A stretch of 36,443 nt of DNA from Amycolatopsis thailandensis (GTDB taxonomy: Bacteria > Actinomycetota > Actinomycetes > Mycobacteriales > Pseudonocardiaceae), in NCBI RefSeq assembly GCF_002234405.1, contig NZ_NMQT01000023.1, forward strand, positions 1 through 36,443. Reading direction: 5' to 3'. The notes beneath the pieces were generated by a model, which was not told the origin of the DNA, did no database searches, and worked only from the letters and a program-made list of their open reading frames with translations. Made by a program: the position numbers and the translations under genes. Below, piece by piece: positions 6,179-15,407 of this stretch (position 1 is the stretch's first letter; each line of letters opens with the position of its first letter).

Positions 6179-9100
6179 TCAGTTCTCCTCTCCCTGGAGC
6201 ACCGCGAAGACGACGGGATCGGTCCGGTCGTTGACGGTCGTCACCCAGGTGGCGATGCGGGCACTGCCGTGGGAAAGCACCGCCCAGCCGTCCGGGTCGA
6301 CCCGGTGCACGGTGAGCGCCTGTGTCATGTCTCCGGTCTTGCGCACGCATTCCAGCGCGCTCCAGACCCTGGTGTGCGCGACCGAGAGCGGCTCGCGGGC
6401 GTCCGCGGCGAGCAGTTCGCCCACCGAAAGGAGATCCTCGCCGAGCAAGCCCGCCCAGTCCTCCGGCGTCCGTTCGATCGCCGTCTCGACGTCGCACGCG
6501 ATCCGGCCGGTGCCCGTGATCGCCAGGGTGAGGTCGGCGCTGTGCGACGCGCTCACCTCGACGCCGTCGGCTTCCGGTTTCCCGTCCGGGCGGTAGCGGA
6601 TCTCGAGCGGGGTGTCGACGGCGCGACCAGCGGCCAGTGCCGTCTGCGCCCGGCGTTCCGGTGTGGTCTCCACGGAGCCGCCCACCGGGTCCGGTTCGAC
6701 GACGATCGCGCGGGACGAGCCGAGCAGCCGTTCGACGGAACGTTCCAAATAGGACCCGAGCATCGACGGGACCCAAGGTCCTTCGCCGTCACGCTTGCGC
6801 ACCGCGCGCAGCTTCAGCCCTTCCCATCGTTCGACGAGCTTCCCGTCCGGGTTGCGGACGTCGAGGTCGTAGACGTAGCTGTCGCCGTCCTGCGAACGCT
6901 CACGGGCGTCGAGGAGCACGTACTCCGGGTCCTGCTCGCCGGGCTCGGCCAGGTACAGCCGCTCGATCCCCTGCGGCAGCAGGGTCGCGTCCGGGACGCA
7001 GCACTGGATCGCGTGCATCATCGCGTCGCGGGTGCCCGGGTCGGCCAGGAGCTGTTCCTGCGGGAGGAACGGCGCGAACCAGTCGACCTCGGCGCCGGTC
7101 GCGATCTCCGCGACCGCGTGCCGGGCGCTGGCCCGCCGGTAGCCGGTGACGCGCTGGAACCGCTTGCCCTGGAAGAGAACCGTGCCGTACAGCTCGGTCG
7201 TCGGGTCGACCGGGACCGGCGGCAGCGCGACGTCGCGGACGACCGTCTCCCCGAGCGGATCCGGCCGCGAGAACCGCAGCCGGGCGCGGAAGTGATCCGC
7301 GCTGAACCCGGTCTCCCCGCTGCGCAGCACCACGTCCACCGTTTCGGCGTCCCTGGCCAGCGCGGCGAGCCGGATCGTGGTCGACCCGCCCGGCGAGACG
7401 ATGATCGGGCGCAGGAACTCGACGTCGGAGAACACCGGCGCCGGCAGGATTTCCGCGGCCAGCGCGGCCTTGGCGACCTGGGTCATCGCCTCCATGCCGA
7501 TCACCGCCGGGAACAGCAGCTGACCGTCGAGCAGGTGATCGGCCAGATACGGGTCGCTGCCCGCGGAGAGATCGGCCTCGGTGATCAGCTCGACACCCGG
7601 GTAGTGCACCACGGCGCGGTCCACGAAGCGGGTCAGCGGCAGTTCGCGCTTCTCCACCGGCAGGGTGGCCAGCCCCGCGGTACGGCCGCAGACGACCAGT
7701 ACCGACGGGGCGGCCGGATCGCCGACGACCTGGCGGAGGATCTCGATGCCCTCCTCGGTCGGGATGGGGGTGATGCCGTCGCGCATCAAAGCGCTGACGA
7801 CACCGAGCTTTTCGCCCATCCCGGTGCCGGACCAGACCGACCATTCGAGTGCGATGGCGCGGGCTTGGGGGTGCTCGCGGCCGAACCGCACGGTCAGTTC
7901 GGTCATCCAGTCGTTGGCCGTGGCGTAGTGCGCCTCACCGCGCAGGCCCGCCCGTCCGATGATGCTGCCGAAGGTGACCAGCAGCTTGATCTTGTCCTTG
8001 TCGACGGCGTCGAGGACGGCGTTGAGACCGCCGATCTTCGGCGCGAGGGTCTTGCGGAAGCTCTCCTCGGTCAAGGAGAACAGCGCGGCGGGCTCGTTGC
8101 GGCCCGCGCCGTGCAGCACCGCGGTGACCGGGCCGAATTCGGCCTGGACCCGGCCGATCGCGTCCGCGATCTGCCTGCCGTCGGTGACGTCGGCGCGCTC
8201 GTAGCGGTAGGTGATGCCCGCCGCCGCCATGCGCCCGAGGTTTTCCGACAGTTCGGCGTCGTCGGCCGGGTCGCTCCGGCCGAGCAGCGCCAGTTTCGCG
8301 CCGGAGTCCTTGGCCAGCGCCAAAGCGCTCTCCGCCGTGATGCCCTTGCCGCCGCCAGTGACGAGCAGGACGTCGTCGGTGCCCAGCGGGGTCCCCTCCG
8401 CCTCCGAAGGCGCGAGCGCGGCGAGCTTCGGGACCGAACGGACACCCGCGGAGTCGTAGCGGACCTCGCTGAAGTCGTTGGTGGCCGCGACTTCGGTGAC
8501 CACGGTGGACACCGCGGCGCCGACGGCCTCGGGGTCGACCGGGTTGACGTCGGCGAGATCGACGATCGTGGTGCGCGCCGACGGGTCCTCCAGCCGCAGC
8601 GTCTTCGCCAGGCCGGAAGCGCCGAGTCCGTGCTGCACCACGACGAACCGCGTGCCGTTGGGCGCGGCCAGCACCGCGCGGCCCGCGTCGAGGAACAGTC
8701 CGACGTCGTCCGCGTCGCTGTCCTCGTTCAGGCACAGGAGGACACCGTCGCCGACCCCCGCTCCCGCCAGCGCCGCGCGCAGCGGCTCCGCCAGCGGATG
8801 ACCGTCCTTGGCGAACACCGTCCATTCGGCGGTGGAGACGCCGGTCGTGAGGTCGGGCGCCGGCTTCGGCGCGACGACGTATTCGACCGCGAACGGCCGG
8901 ACCCACGGTCCGACACCGGCGACCTCGGCCTGGTTGCTGTCCGCGGGTTTGGCGGTCTGCGCGAGTTCGTCGATCATCTCGGCGAGTTCGCCGAGACAGA
9001 CCGTCGCGAAGTTCGGCATGCCCTCCAGTGCCGGACGGCCGAGCGCGCGGGTCACGTCGTTGACCAGCTGGCCGACGGTGATCGACGACAGGTGCAGGTC

Positions 9101-11998
9101 GTCGAGCGGATGCGTGTCGGCGGTGACCGCTTCGAGCGGCAGTTCGACCCGCTCGGAGGCGAGCTTGCGCAGCAGGTCGAGGGTGCTGCTGCCGCCGTTC
9201 TCCGAGGCTTCGCCCGCCGTGGCCTCGGCGGAGTCGGCGACGCGGTCGCGGGCCAGTTCGGCGCCGATCGACGGCGCGGCCTCGCACGGGCTCGCGAGGA
9301 AGGAGAACTCGCCGTCCACCGGCAGGGCCCGCACGACCCGGCCGGCGAACAACGCGGAGGTCTCCAGCGCGACACCGAACGCGAACGCGGCACCGGCGAC
9401 CTTCAGCACCGAAGCCAGTGTCGGGCTGTCGGTGTCGATCGCGAGCACCGGCGTGCCGGGCGCGATCTCCCCGAACAGCCCGGTGAGCACGCGGCCGGGG
9501 CCGACCTCGATCACCAGGTCGCTGCGCTCGGCGACCTTCGCGGCCGCCTCACGGAAACGCACCGGCAGGACGACCTGGTCGCGCAGCAGATCGCGCAGGT
9601 CCTCGGCGGCGTGCAGGACGTCACCGGTCACCGTGGACACGACGGGCCGGTCGAGCCGGGCGAAGTCGAACGCGGTGAGTTCCTCGGTCATCGCCTCGGC
9701 GGCCGGGACGACCGCGGGTGAGTGGAAGGCGTGCGAGACGTTGATGCGGGTGGCGGTGAAGCCCTCCGCGCGGGCCCGGGCGACGACCCGGTCGATCGCC
9801 TCCGACGGTCCGGAAAGGACGGTCTGCTCGGGCGCGTTGTAGCCGGCGATGACGACCTCTTCGCCCTCGGCGAGCCGCTCCGTGACTCCCGGCGTGGCCG
9901 CGATCCCCGCCATGGCGCCGTTTCCGCCGCTGGCACTCGCCATCACCTTGCCGCGGATCTTGGCCAGTTTGAGGACTTCGCGTTCGGTGAGCGCGCCACC
10001 CCAGTGCAGCGCGGTGAGCTCACCGAGGCTGTGCCCGGCGGCCGTCCCCGCCTCGATGCCGAGGCTCTTGAGGACACGCAGCCCCGCGAGCGAACCGGTG
10101 ACGATGCGCGGCTGCGCGACGTCGGTGGCGACCTGGTCGGCGCCGGTGGACAGGCCCGCGGCGCGGTAGATGTCGTCGGCGTGGGCGAACCGTTTGCGCA
10201 CCGCGCCGACCGTGCCCTGTCCGGAACCCTGCCCGGGGAACAGGAATCCGATCTTCGGATCCTTCGAGCGCGAGCTCGCGAAGATGCCTTCACTGGCCGA
10301 GAAGACTTCCGGCTCGCCCTCGCCGAGGAGGTCCAGGAGTTTGGCCAGCTTGCGCTCGGCGTCCTCCGGGCTGGTCGCGACGATCGCCGCGCGGACCGGT
10401 TTCCCGGACAATTCGACGGAAAGCGTCCCGGCGAGGTCCGCGAGCTCCGCGAACGAAAGCTTCGGCACGACCTCCAGCAACCCGGTCACCTGGCCGCGCA
10501 GCGACGCGGCGTCGTCGGCGTCGAGGAGCAGCAGCTCGCTGTCCTGGCGTCCGGCGACGAGCGCCCTGGTCTTCTCGTCGAGTTCCTTGCGCCGGGCCGC
10601 TCCCGGCGCTTCGGTGACGGTGACGTGCGAATTGATGCCGCCGAAGCCCATCGCGGAGACACCCGCGCGAACGGGGTGGTCCACGGGCCACAGCCCGGCC
10701 TCGGCCGGGACGTACATCCGCGCGGAGTCGCCTACCAGCGACTCGTGCGGTTCGTAGTGACCGGTCGCGGGCGGGATGACCTGGTGGTAGACGGCGAGGG
10801 TGGCCTTGATCAGCCCGGCGACCCCGGCCGCGGCCTTGGTGTGGCCGATGTTGCCCTTGATCGTGCTCAGCGCGGCACGGTCGGCGAGCGGGTCGGCGTC
10901 GCGGCGGGCGGTGGAGAGCGCCTCGATCTCGGTGGCGTCGCCCAGCGCGGTCCCGGTGCCGTGGCCTTCGAAGTAGGAGACGGTCTCGACGCCGTATCCG
11001 GCCTTTTCGTACGCCCGCTTGAGCGCGAGGCGGTGCCCCGACGCCTCGGGCCGCGTGATGCCGCCCTTGCCGTCGGAAGAGACACCCCAGCCGCCGATGG
11101 AGGCGTAGATCCGCTTGCCCTGCGCGATCGCGTCCTCCTCGCGCATCAGCACGAGCATGCCGGAACCCTCGCCGGGCCAGAAGCCGTTGGAATCGGCGTC
11201 GTAGACCTTCATCTCGCGCTTGGCGAGCGCGCCGGTCTTGGCGAAGCCGATCACCTCGAACGGGTCGATCGACAAGTCGACACCGCCCGCGATGGCGACG
11301 TCGAGGTCACCCTCGGAAAGCGCGTTCGCCGCGGTGACCACGGAAAGCAGCGACGACGAGCAGGCACCGTCCACAGTGAACCCGCCGCCGCCGAAGTCGA
11401 AGAAGTTGCAGACGCGGCCGGCGATCGTGTTCGCCAGGCCGCCCGCGAGGGTGTCCTCGTTGATCTCGGGGAACGGCGCCTTGTACTGCGCTTCGAGGTC
11501 GTGGAGGAACTCGGCGGTGTCGCTCTCGGCCCAGCCGCGTTCGGCGAGCGCCGCCGCGACCGTGCGGCGGACGTACGGCCAGCGCAGCCGCATGATGTTG
11601 GCGCGCGAGAACTCTCCGGTGAGGCTGTTGCCGATGACCACGCCGGTGGCGGGCCGCGGCAGCCCTTCACCCTCGGGGAAACCCGCGTCCGCCAGAGCCT
11701 GCGCGGCGACGTCGAGGGCGAGCCAGTGCGTGGTGTCGGTCGACCGGAACGTGCTGCCCGCGACCTTGTACTTGATCCGGTCGAACTCGTAGTCGCGGAG
11801 GACCGCGGCCTTCTGGGCGTAGAAACGGTCCGGCGCCTTGGGGTCGGGCGAGTAGTAGTCCTCGCGGTTCATCCGCTCGTCGGGAAGCCTCCGGAACGCC
11901 CGACGACCGGAGAGGACGTTTTCCCACAGTTCGTCCGGGGAACCGGCGTCCGGGTATCGGAGACCGATACCGACAATCGAAATCCGCTCAACGCTCAT
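6179..11998 (-). CDS. pksE: Enediyne iterative type I polyketide synthase (PKSE)
   Basis: This 1939-aa megasynthase builds the linear polyene from malonyl-CoA. Domains in order are: KS (residues 1-460; active Cys213 in DGACSSSLL, His346 in HGTGT, His386 in NIGHTKAA); AT (about 585-890; Ser657 in GHSLGE); the unusual central ACP (about 940-1010; phosphopantetheine Ser971 or Ser972 in LHLSSITVGQ); KR (about 1205-1440; GGGKGI, Ser1345, Tyr1358); DH (about 1475-1740; His1488 in DHLLDG); and a C-terminal phosphopantetheinyl transferase (about 1740-1939; DVE at 1836-1838 and W..E...K at 1879-1887). All catalytic residues I can check are present, so the enzyme looks functional and self-phosphopantetheinylating. 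There is no ER or TE domain, as expected. The start is the ATG at 11998, nine bases from GGGGAG. Confidence 0.97.
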   Translation of the reverse strand: MSVERISIVGIGLRYPDAGSPDELWENVLSGRRAFRRLPDERMNREDYYSPDPKAPDRFYAQKAAVLRDYEFDRIKYKVAGSTFRSTDTTHWLALDVAAQALADAGFPEGEGLPRPATGVVIGNSLTGEFSRANIMRLRWPYVRRTVAAALAERGWAESDTAEFLHDLEAQYKAPFPEINEDTLAGGLANTIAGRVCNFFDFGGGGFTVDGACSSSLLSVVTAANALSEGDLDVAIAGGVDLSIDPFEVIGFAKTGALAKREMKVYDADSNGFWPGEGSGMLVLMREEDAIAQGKRIYASIGGWGVSSDGKGGITRPEASGHRLALKRAYEKAGYGVETVSYFEGHGTGTALGDATEIEALSTARRDADPLADRAALSTIKGNIGHTKAAAGVAGLIKATLAVYHQVIPPATGHYEPHESLVGDSARMYVPAEAGLWPVDHPVRAGVSAMGFGGINSHVTVTEAPGAARRKELDEKTRALVAGRQDSELLLLDADDAASLRGQVTGLLEVVPKLSFAELADLAGTLSVELSGKPVRAAIVATSPEDAERKLAKLLDLLGEGEPEVFSASEGIFASSRSKDPKIGFLFPGQGSGQGTVGAVRKRFAHADDIYRAAGLSTGADQVATDVAQPRIVTGSLAGLRVLKSLGIEAGTAAGHSLGELTALHWGGALTEREVLKLAKIRGKVMASASGGNGAMAGIAATPGVTERLAEGEEVVIAGYNAPEQTVLSGPSEAIDRVVARARAEGFTATRINVSHAFHSPAVVPAAEAMTEELTAFDFARLDRPVVSTVTGDVLHAAEDLRDLLRDQVVLPVRFREAAAKVAERSDLVIEVGPGRVLTGLFGEIAPGTPVLAIDTDSPTLASVLKVAGAAFAFGVALETSALFAGRVVRALPVDGEFSFLASPCEAAPSIGAELARDRVADSAEATAGEASENGGSSTLDLLRKLASERVELPLEAVTADTHPLDDLHLSSITVGQLVNDVTRALGRPALEGMPNFATVCLGELAEMIDELAQTAKPADSNQAEVAGVGPWVRPFAVEYVVAPKPAPDLTTGVSTAEWTVFAKDGHPLAEPLRAALAGAGVGDGVLLCLNEDSDADDVGLFLDAGRAVLAAPNGTRFVVVQHGLGASGLAKTLRLEDPSARTTIVDLADVNPVDPEAVGAAVSTVVTEVAATNDFSEVRYDSAGVRSVPKLAALAPSEAEGTPLGTDDVLLVTGGGKGITAESALALAKDSGAKLALLGRSDPADDAELSENLGRMAAAGITYRYERADVTDGRQIADAIGRVQAEFGPVTAVLHGAGRNEPAALFSLTEESFRKTLAPKIGGLNAVLDAVDKDKIKLLVTFGSIIGRAGLRGEAHYATANDWMTELTVRFGREHPQARAIALEWSVWSGTGMGEKLGVVSALMRDGITPIPTEEGIEILRQVVGDPAAPSVLVVCGRTAGLATLPVEKRELPLTRFVDRAVVHYPGVELITEADLSAGSDPYLADHLLDGQLLFPAVIGMEAMTQVAKAALAAEILPAPVFSDVEFLRPIIVSPGGSTTIRLAALARDAETVDVVLRSGETGFSADHFRARLRFSRPDPLGETVVRDVALPPVPVDPTTELYGTVLFQGKRFQRVTGYRRASARHAVAEIATGAEVDWFAPFLPQEQLLADPGTRDAMMHAIQCCVPDATLLPQGIERLYLAEPGEQDPEYVLLDARERSQDGDSYVYDLDVRNPDGKLVERWEGLKLRAVRKRDGEGPWVPSMLGSYLERSVERLLGSSRAIVVEPDPVGGSVETTPERRAQTALAAGRAVDTPLEIRYRPDGKPEADGVEVSASHSADLTLAITGTGRIACDVETAIERTPEDWAGLLGEDLLSVGELLAADAREPLSVAHTRVWSALECVRKTGDMTQALTVHRVDPDGWAVLSHGSARIATWVTTVNDRTDPVVFAVLQGEEN

Positions 11999-12166
11999 GC
12001 CACCGCACTCCCCTAGCTCTCAACCACTCAAGTCACGGAATCCGGTCTCGGCGCCGGGGCTCTGTCTCCAGGAGTACGACGCCGTCCGCATCTGCAGTCC
12101 GGTCAAGCATGACCCTGAGCCGGGCTGGCGGTCTTCTCTCATGTTGTTGAAGGCGGGCCGAACCGC

Positions 12167-12215
12167 CATGAAAGGTCCTTTCCTTGTGAATTTCGCAAGG
12201 AAAGGACCTTTCATG
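12167..12215. terminator. Perfect 20-bp-arm hairpin between AhpD-like gene and PKSE
   Basis: The arms are CATGAAAGGTCCTTTCCTTG (12167-12186) and its exact reverse complement (12196-12215), with a 9-base loop. It begins 28 bases after the stop of the AhpD-like gene on the minus strand and 170 bases before PKSE. It could end the first operon or act as an mRNA 3' stabiliser. It has no clean T-run after the stem, and the symmetric CATG ends suggest a dispersed palindrome family rather than a simple terminator. The rest of 11999-12242 presumably holds the PKSE promoter; I see no clear one. Confidence 0.65.
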
Positions 12216-12242
12216 GCGACCGTGGCCGCCGCATTCAGAGGA

Positions 12243-13193
12243 CTAATTGCGGGCAGGGGCCAACGAGACGCAGTGAGCGGCGGCGGCGAAACTCGCCCAC
12301 CCCACCAGCTCGACCAGTTCTCGATCGTCCAGCCCCGCCGCCGCGACCAAGGCGTCGTCGACCTGGTAGGGCGCTTTCGCGACCACCAAGGCCAAGCGCA
12401 CGGCGGGATCACCGGCCGCGGCGGCCCAGGATCGGCTCAAGCCCGGCGGGGAGCCGTCCCATGTGGACAGTTCCCGCGTCACGACATCCCGCACGGCCGA
12501 AGAAACCGCCAGCGAATCGAACGCCGCGGAAGCCCGCGAGAAGGCGTCCTCGACGAACGGGTTCCCGGCCGCCCAGGAGAAGTCCCGCGAGCCCGCCGGC
12601 AGCAGGTTCGACGACTCGCCGGGCTCGGCTCCCGGTACGGGCCGCAGGAACCGTCCCAAGACCGCCTTCGCCTTCGCCCGCGCGGAATCCGGCACGTTCG
12701 AGGGCAACGGCGACGGTCCGAGGAACACGCTCACCACCCGGTTCAGGTAGTGGAAGGCGAACGCGACCGCCGTCAGCTCCGTCCTGGCCGCCGCCGACAG
12801 CTCTCCGGCCAGCGGATCCGGAATGGTCCGGCCCGCCGCAATCGCCGAAGCCTCCGAGGATCGCCCGAGCGACTCCAGCGCCATCCCGTGGACCTCGACA
12901 CAGTAGGGGCACGAGTTCCGCTGGGACACCAGGGTCGCGACGATCTCCCGCTCCGCCCGGCTCGTCTCCCCCGCCGCCACCAGTGATTCCCGCAGCATCG
13001 CCCAGCTCGCCGCGAGTACCGGCGGGGACGGCGAATGCAGGGCCACCGGCGGGGCGAGCATGCCGAAGTCCCGTTCCAGCTGACGGTAGACGTCGCGCAC
13101 GAGCCCGGTCGCCCGGCCGTAAGGAACCGGCCGGACGTGCCGGACTTCGCGCAGCACCCGCCGCAGCGCGAACCGCATCACCCTGGGGGCCAT
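12243..13193 (-). CDS. AhpD-like / carboxymuconolactone decarboxylase-fold protein
   Basis: This is a 316-aa protein with Cys95-x2-Cys98 and His102 in SCPYCVEVHG, the redox motif of alkylhydroperoxidase AhpD-like proteins, preceded by the usual helix with AEREIVATLVSQ. It is about twice as long as a single AhpD domain; the second half (about 200-316) has a similar helical layout without the cysteines, suggesting a degenerate internal duplication. The ATG at 13193 is two bases after the GMC oxidoreductase stop. It is the last gene before the hairpin at 12.2 kb. A redox or peroxide-handling role in enediyne core formation is inferred from position; the substrate is unknown. Confidence 0.8.
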   Translation of the reverse strand: MAPRVMRFALRRVLREVRHVRPVPYGRATGLVRDVYRQLERDFGMLAPPVALHSPSPPVLAASWAMLRESLVAAGETSRAEREIVATLVSQRNSCPYCVEVHGMALESLGRSSEASAIAAGRTIPDPLAGELSAAARTELTAVAFAFHYLNRVVSVFLGPSPLPSNVPDSARAKAKAVLGRFLRPVPGAEPGESSNLLPAGSRDFSWAAGNPFVEDAFSRASAAFDSLAVSSAVRDVVTRELSTWDGSPPGLSRSWAAAAGDPAVRLALVVAKAPYQVDDALVAAAGLDDRELVELVGWASFAAAAHCVSLAPARN

Positions 13194-13195
13194 GA

Positions 13196-14848
13196 TCAGC
13201 TCCCGGCGACGAGCGAAAGCTTGCTGACCGCCCGTCGCCCGGTGATGGAACCGTCCGGCGCCGGGGCGCCGTAGGTGACGTCGACACCGCGCGCCTGCAG
13301 CGCCCGCACGATCCCCGGGATCGACCGTTCGGCCAGCGCCGCGATCGTCATCGCCGGGTTCACCGTCAGCGCGCCCGGCACGGAAGCGCTGTCGGTCACG
13401 AAGATCCCGGGGTGGTTGCGGAGTTCGTGGTTCGGATGCAGCGCCGAGGTCTCCGGGTCGTCACCGATCCGGCACGACGCCAGCGGGTGCACGGTGTACG
13501 CGCCGACGACGTCGTTGGTCCACGGCGCCACCTTCGCCAGGCCGTCCTTCTCCAGGATCTCCTTGCACTCCGCGTCGGCCAGCGACCAGCCGTGCAGGGT
13601 GTTCGGCGTCGGGTCGTACTTCAGCGGGCCGCGGCCGAGCATCTGCTGCGAGATGCGGTAGGCGTTGCCGGTGGGCGGCGGCGTGCCGAACACTCCCTCG
13701 TTGTCGTCCTCGGTCATCAGGAAGATGGTCAGCCAGGAGGCCCACTTCTTGAGGATCTCCTTCTTCTGCGCCCCGAACCAGCGAGGGTCGTCGCCGTCGG
13801 GCACCTGCGCGAGGATCGTGCCGAGCCCGGGCGGGAAGTACAGCTGCTCCAGCGAGTATCGCTCGTACTCCGGCAGCGATCCGTCGAGCTTGTCCCAGTT
13901 CGCCACGGTCGGGCCCTTGCCGATGTGGTTGGCCTCGTAGACCTTGCCGTCCTCACGGGACAGGCCGAGCACCTCGCGGACCCGGTCCTCGTCGATGATC
14001 GCGGTGTTGAGCCGCTCGCCGTTGCCCGAGAAGTACCGGCCGACCGCGTGCGGCATCTCGCCCAGCGCCGACTCCGAACGCTGCAGGATCACCGGGGTCG
14101 CGCCGGCTCCGGCGGCGATGATGACGATCTTCGCGTCGATCGTCCCGCTGCCCGAGTGCACCCGGTAGTCGACATCGTCGACGACGTTGAAATGCACGCG
14201 GTAGTCGCCGTCGTCGATACGCTCGATCCGCTGGACCTCGTGCAGCGGGCGGATCTTCGCGCCGTGCGCGAGCGCGGCGGGCAGGTAGTTGGTCAGCAGC
14301 GAGCGTTTCGCGTCGAACCGGCAGCCCGCCATCATGAAGTTGCAGTTCACGCACCGGTCGTTGTCCACCGCGACCGGCGCCGGGTTGGCGGTCCGGCCGG
14401 AGTGGTCGCAGAACGCCGCCCACAGGCCACCGGCGTACGAGACGTCGTTCCAGTCCTGTTTGGACACCGGGAGCGAATCCGAGACCCGGTCGTACCAAGG
14501 CTCCAGCGAGTCCCGCGTGATCGCGGAAGGCCACATGCGACGGCCGATGCTGCCGTGGCGTTCGAAGACGAACTTCGGCGCGCGCGGCATCGCGGCGAAG
14601 TACACCACGCTGCCGCCGCCGACGCAGTTGCCGCCGAGCACGCTCATGCCGTCGCCGACGACGAAGTCGAACGCCCTGGTGTAGGACGAACCGAGCAGGT
14701 AGTCGTGCTCGAAGTCCTTCGCCTCCAGCCACGGGCCGCGTTCCAGCACGGTGACCTTCGCGCCGCCAGCCGCCAGGTGATAGGCCGGGATCGAACCGCC
14801 GAACCCGCTGCCGACGATGACGACGTCGGTCTTGTCGTAGGCAGTCAT
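13196..14848 (-). CDS. GMC-family FAD oxidoreductase (enediyne E9-like)
   Basis: This 550-aa flavoprotein oxidises alcohol-type substrates. The N-terminus has the FAD motif VVIVGSGFGGS (residues 9-19) and VTVLERGPW. The C-terminal region has HPLASCRIGD and FVTDSASVPGALTVNPAMTI, typical of cholesterol-oxidase-like GMC members. A Cys cluster, CVNCNFMMAGC, lies in the middle, as often seen in this subgroup. The ATG at 14848 overlaps the stop of the DUF5987-like gene (ATGA). Nine-membered enediyne loci carry a conserved oxidoreductase of this kind (SgcE9 in C-1027, from memory). The overlap with the small upstream gene suggests the two work together. Confidence 0.88.
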   Translation of the reverse strand: MTAYDKTDVVIVGSGFGGSIPAYHLAAGGAKVTVLERGPWLEAKDFEHDYLLGSSYTRAFDFVVGDGMSVLGGNCVGGGSVVYFAAMPRAPKFVFERHGSIGRRMWPSAITRDSLEPWYDRVSDSLPVSKQDWNDVSYAGGLWAAFCDHSGRTANPAPVAVDNDRCVNCNFMMAGCRFDAKRSLLTNYLPAALAHGAKIRPLHEVQRIERIDDGDYRVHFNVVDDVDYRVHSGSGTIDAKIVIIAAGAGATPVILQRSESALGEMPHAVGRYFSGNGERLNTAIIDEDRVREVLGLSREDGKVYEANHIGKGPTVANWDKLDGSLPEYERYSLEQLYFPPGLGTILAQVPDGDDPRWFGAQKKEILKKWASWLTIFLMTEDDNEGVFGTPPPTGNAYRISQQMLGRGPLKYDPTPNTLHGWSLADAECKEILEKDGLAKVAPWTNDVVGAYTVHPLASCRIGDDPETSALHPNHELRNHPGIFVTDSASVPGALTVNPAMTIAALAERSIPGIVRALQARGVDVTYGAPAPDGSITGRRAVSKLSLVAGS

Positions 14849-15402
14849 GCGGGGCTCCCGGAAGGCGTGGTGTCAGGGTGGAGTTGCGCGAGCTCGCGGC
14901 GGTAGGAGAACTTCGGGAACCGCCACAGGCCGTCCTCGTCCGGCGCGGTGTAGCCCATCGCCAGCAGACCGGGGTGGCCTTCGGCGATGGCTTCGGCGGT
15001 GTGCTTGTGCGCCGCGCTGTCGAAGGACATGTTGCAGAACAAGGCGAGGCTGACCCAGCCGTCCTTTTCCGGATGTCCCGGCGCGGTCAGCGACCGCACG
15101 AGCGCCGTCCTGTCCGCGAAGGACAGCGCCACGAACGACGGCAGCGACTCGTCCAGCGTGAGGTCGTGTTCCTTGGCGTAGACCTTCGCGTGATCGTTGA
15201 GGGACTGCGCCAGATACGGCAGCCCGACGGTCACCCCGGTCGCCTCGGTGTGCAGCAGTTCGAGCGCGCCCGCCACGACGGCGCCCGGTCCCGGCGAGGC
15301 GCCGGCGATCGCGTGGTCGTCGGGGAACCGCTTCTCCCCCGGCACGATCGTGTCCGCGTAGGCCTCCAAAGTGGACACCTTGACCTGTTCGTCCGAATCC
15401 AC
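14845..15402 (-). CDS. DUF5987-like protein, probable partner of the GMC oxidoreductase
   Basis: This is a 185-aa protein starting at the GTG at 15402, which has a strong AGGAGG eight bases upstream that spans the P450 stop. The segment LEAYADTIVPGEKRFPDD recalls subunit-3 proteins of gluconate-2-dehydrogenase type that accompany GMC flavoproteins; from memory such proteins are called DUF5987 in actinomycetes. There is no Tat signal, so it should stay in the cytoplasm. Its stop overlaps the GMC start. Its position between P450 and GMC genes equals that of the E8 gene in C-1027-type loci, if I recall correctly. It is likely an accessory subunit; no catalytic motif is visible. Confidence 0.72.
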   Translation of the reverse strand: MDSDEQVKVSTLEAYADTIVPGEKRFPDDHAIAGASPGPGAVVAGALELLHTEATGVTVGLPYLAQSLNDHAKVYAKEHDLTLDESLPSFVALSFADRTALVRSLTAPGHPEKDGWVSLALFCNMSFDSAAHKHTAEAIAEGHPGLLAMGYTAPDEDGLWRFPKFSYRRELAQLHPDTTPSGSPA

Positions 15403-15407
15403 GGAAC

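Noticed and set aside
6176..9721. 1181-aa plus-strand frame antisense to pksE, and similar long frames at 9722-12016 and 3260-5560
   Set aside because: They lie fully opposite well-supported genes and have Arg/Asp/His-rich low-complexity products typical of GC-rich antisense frames.
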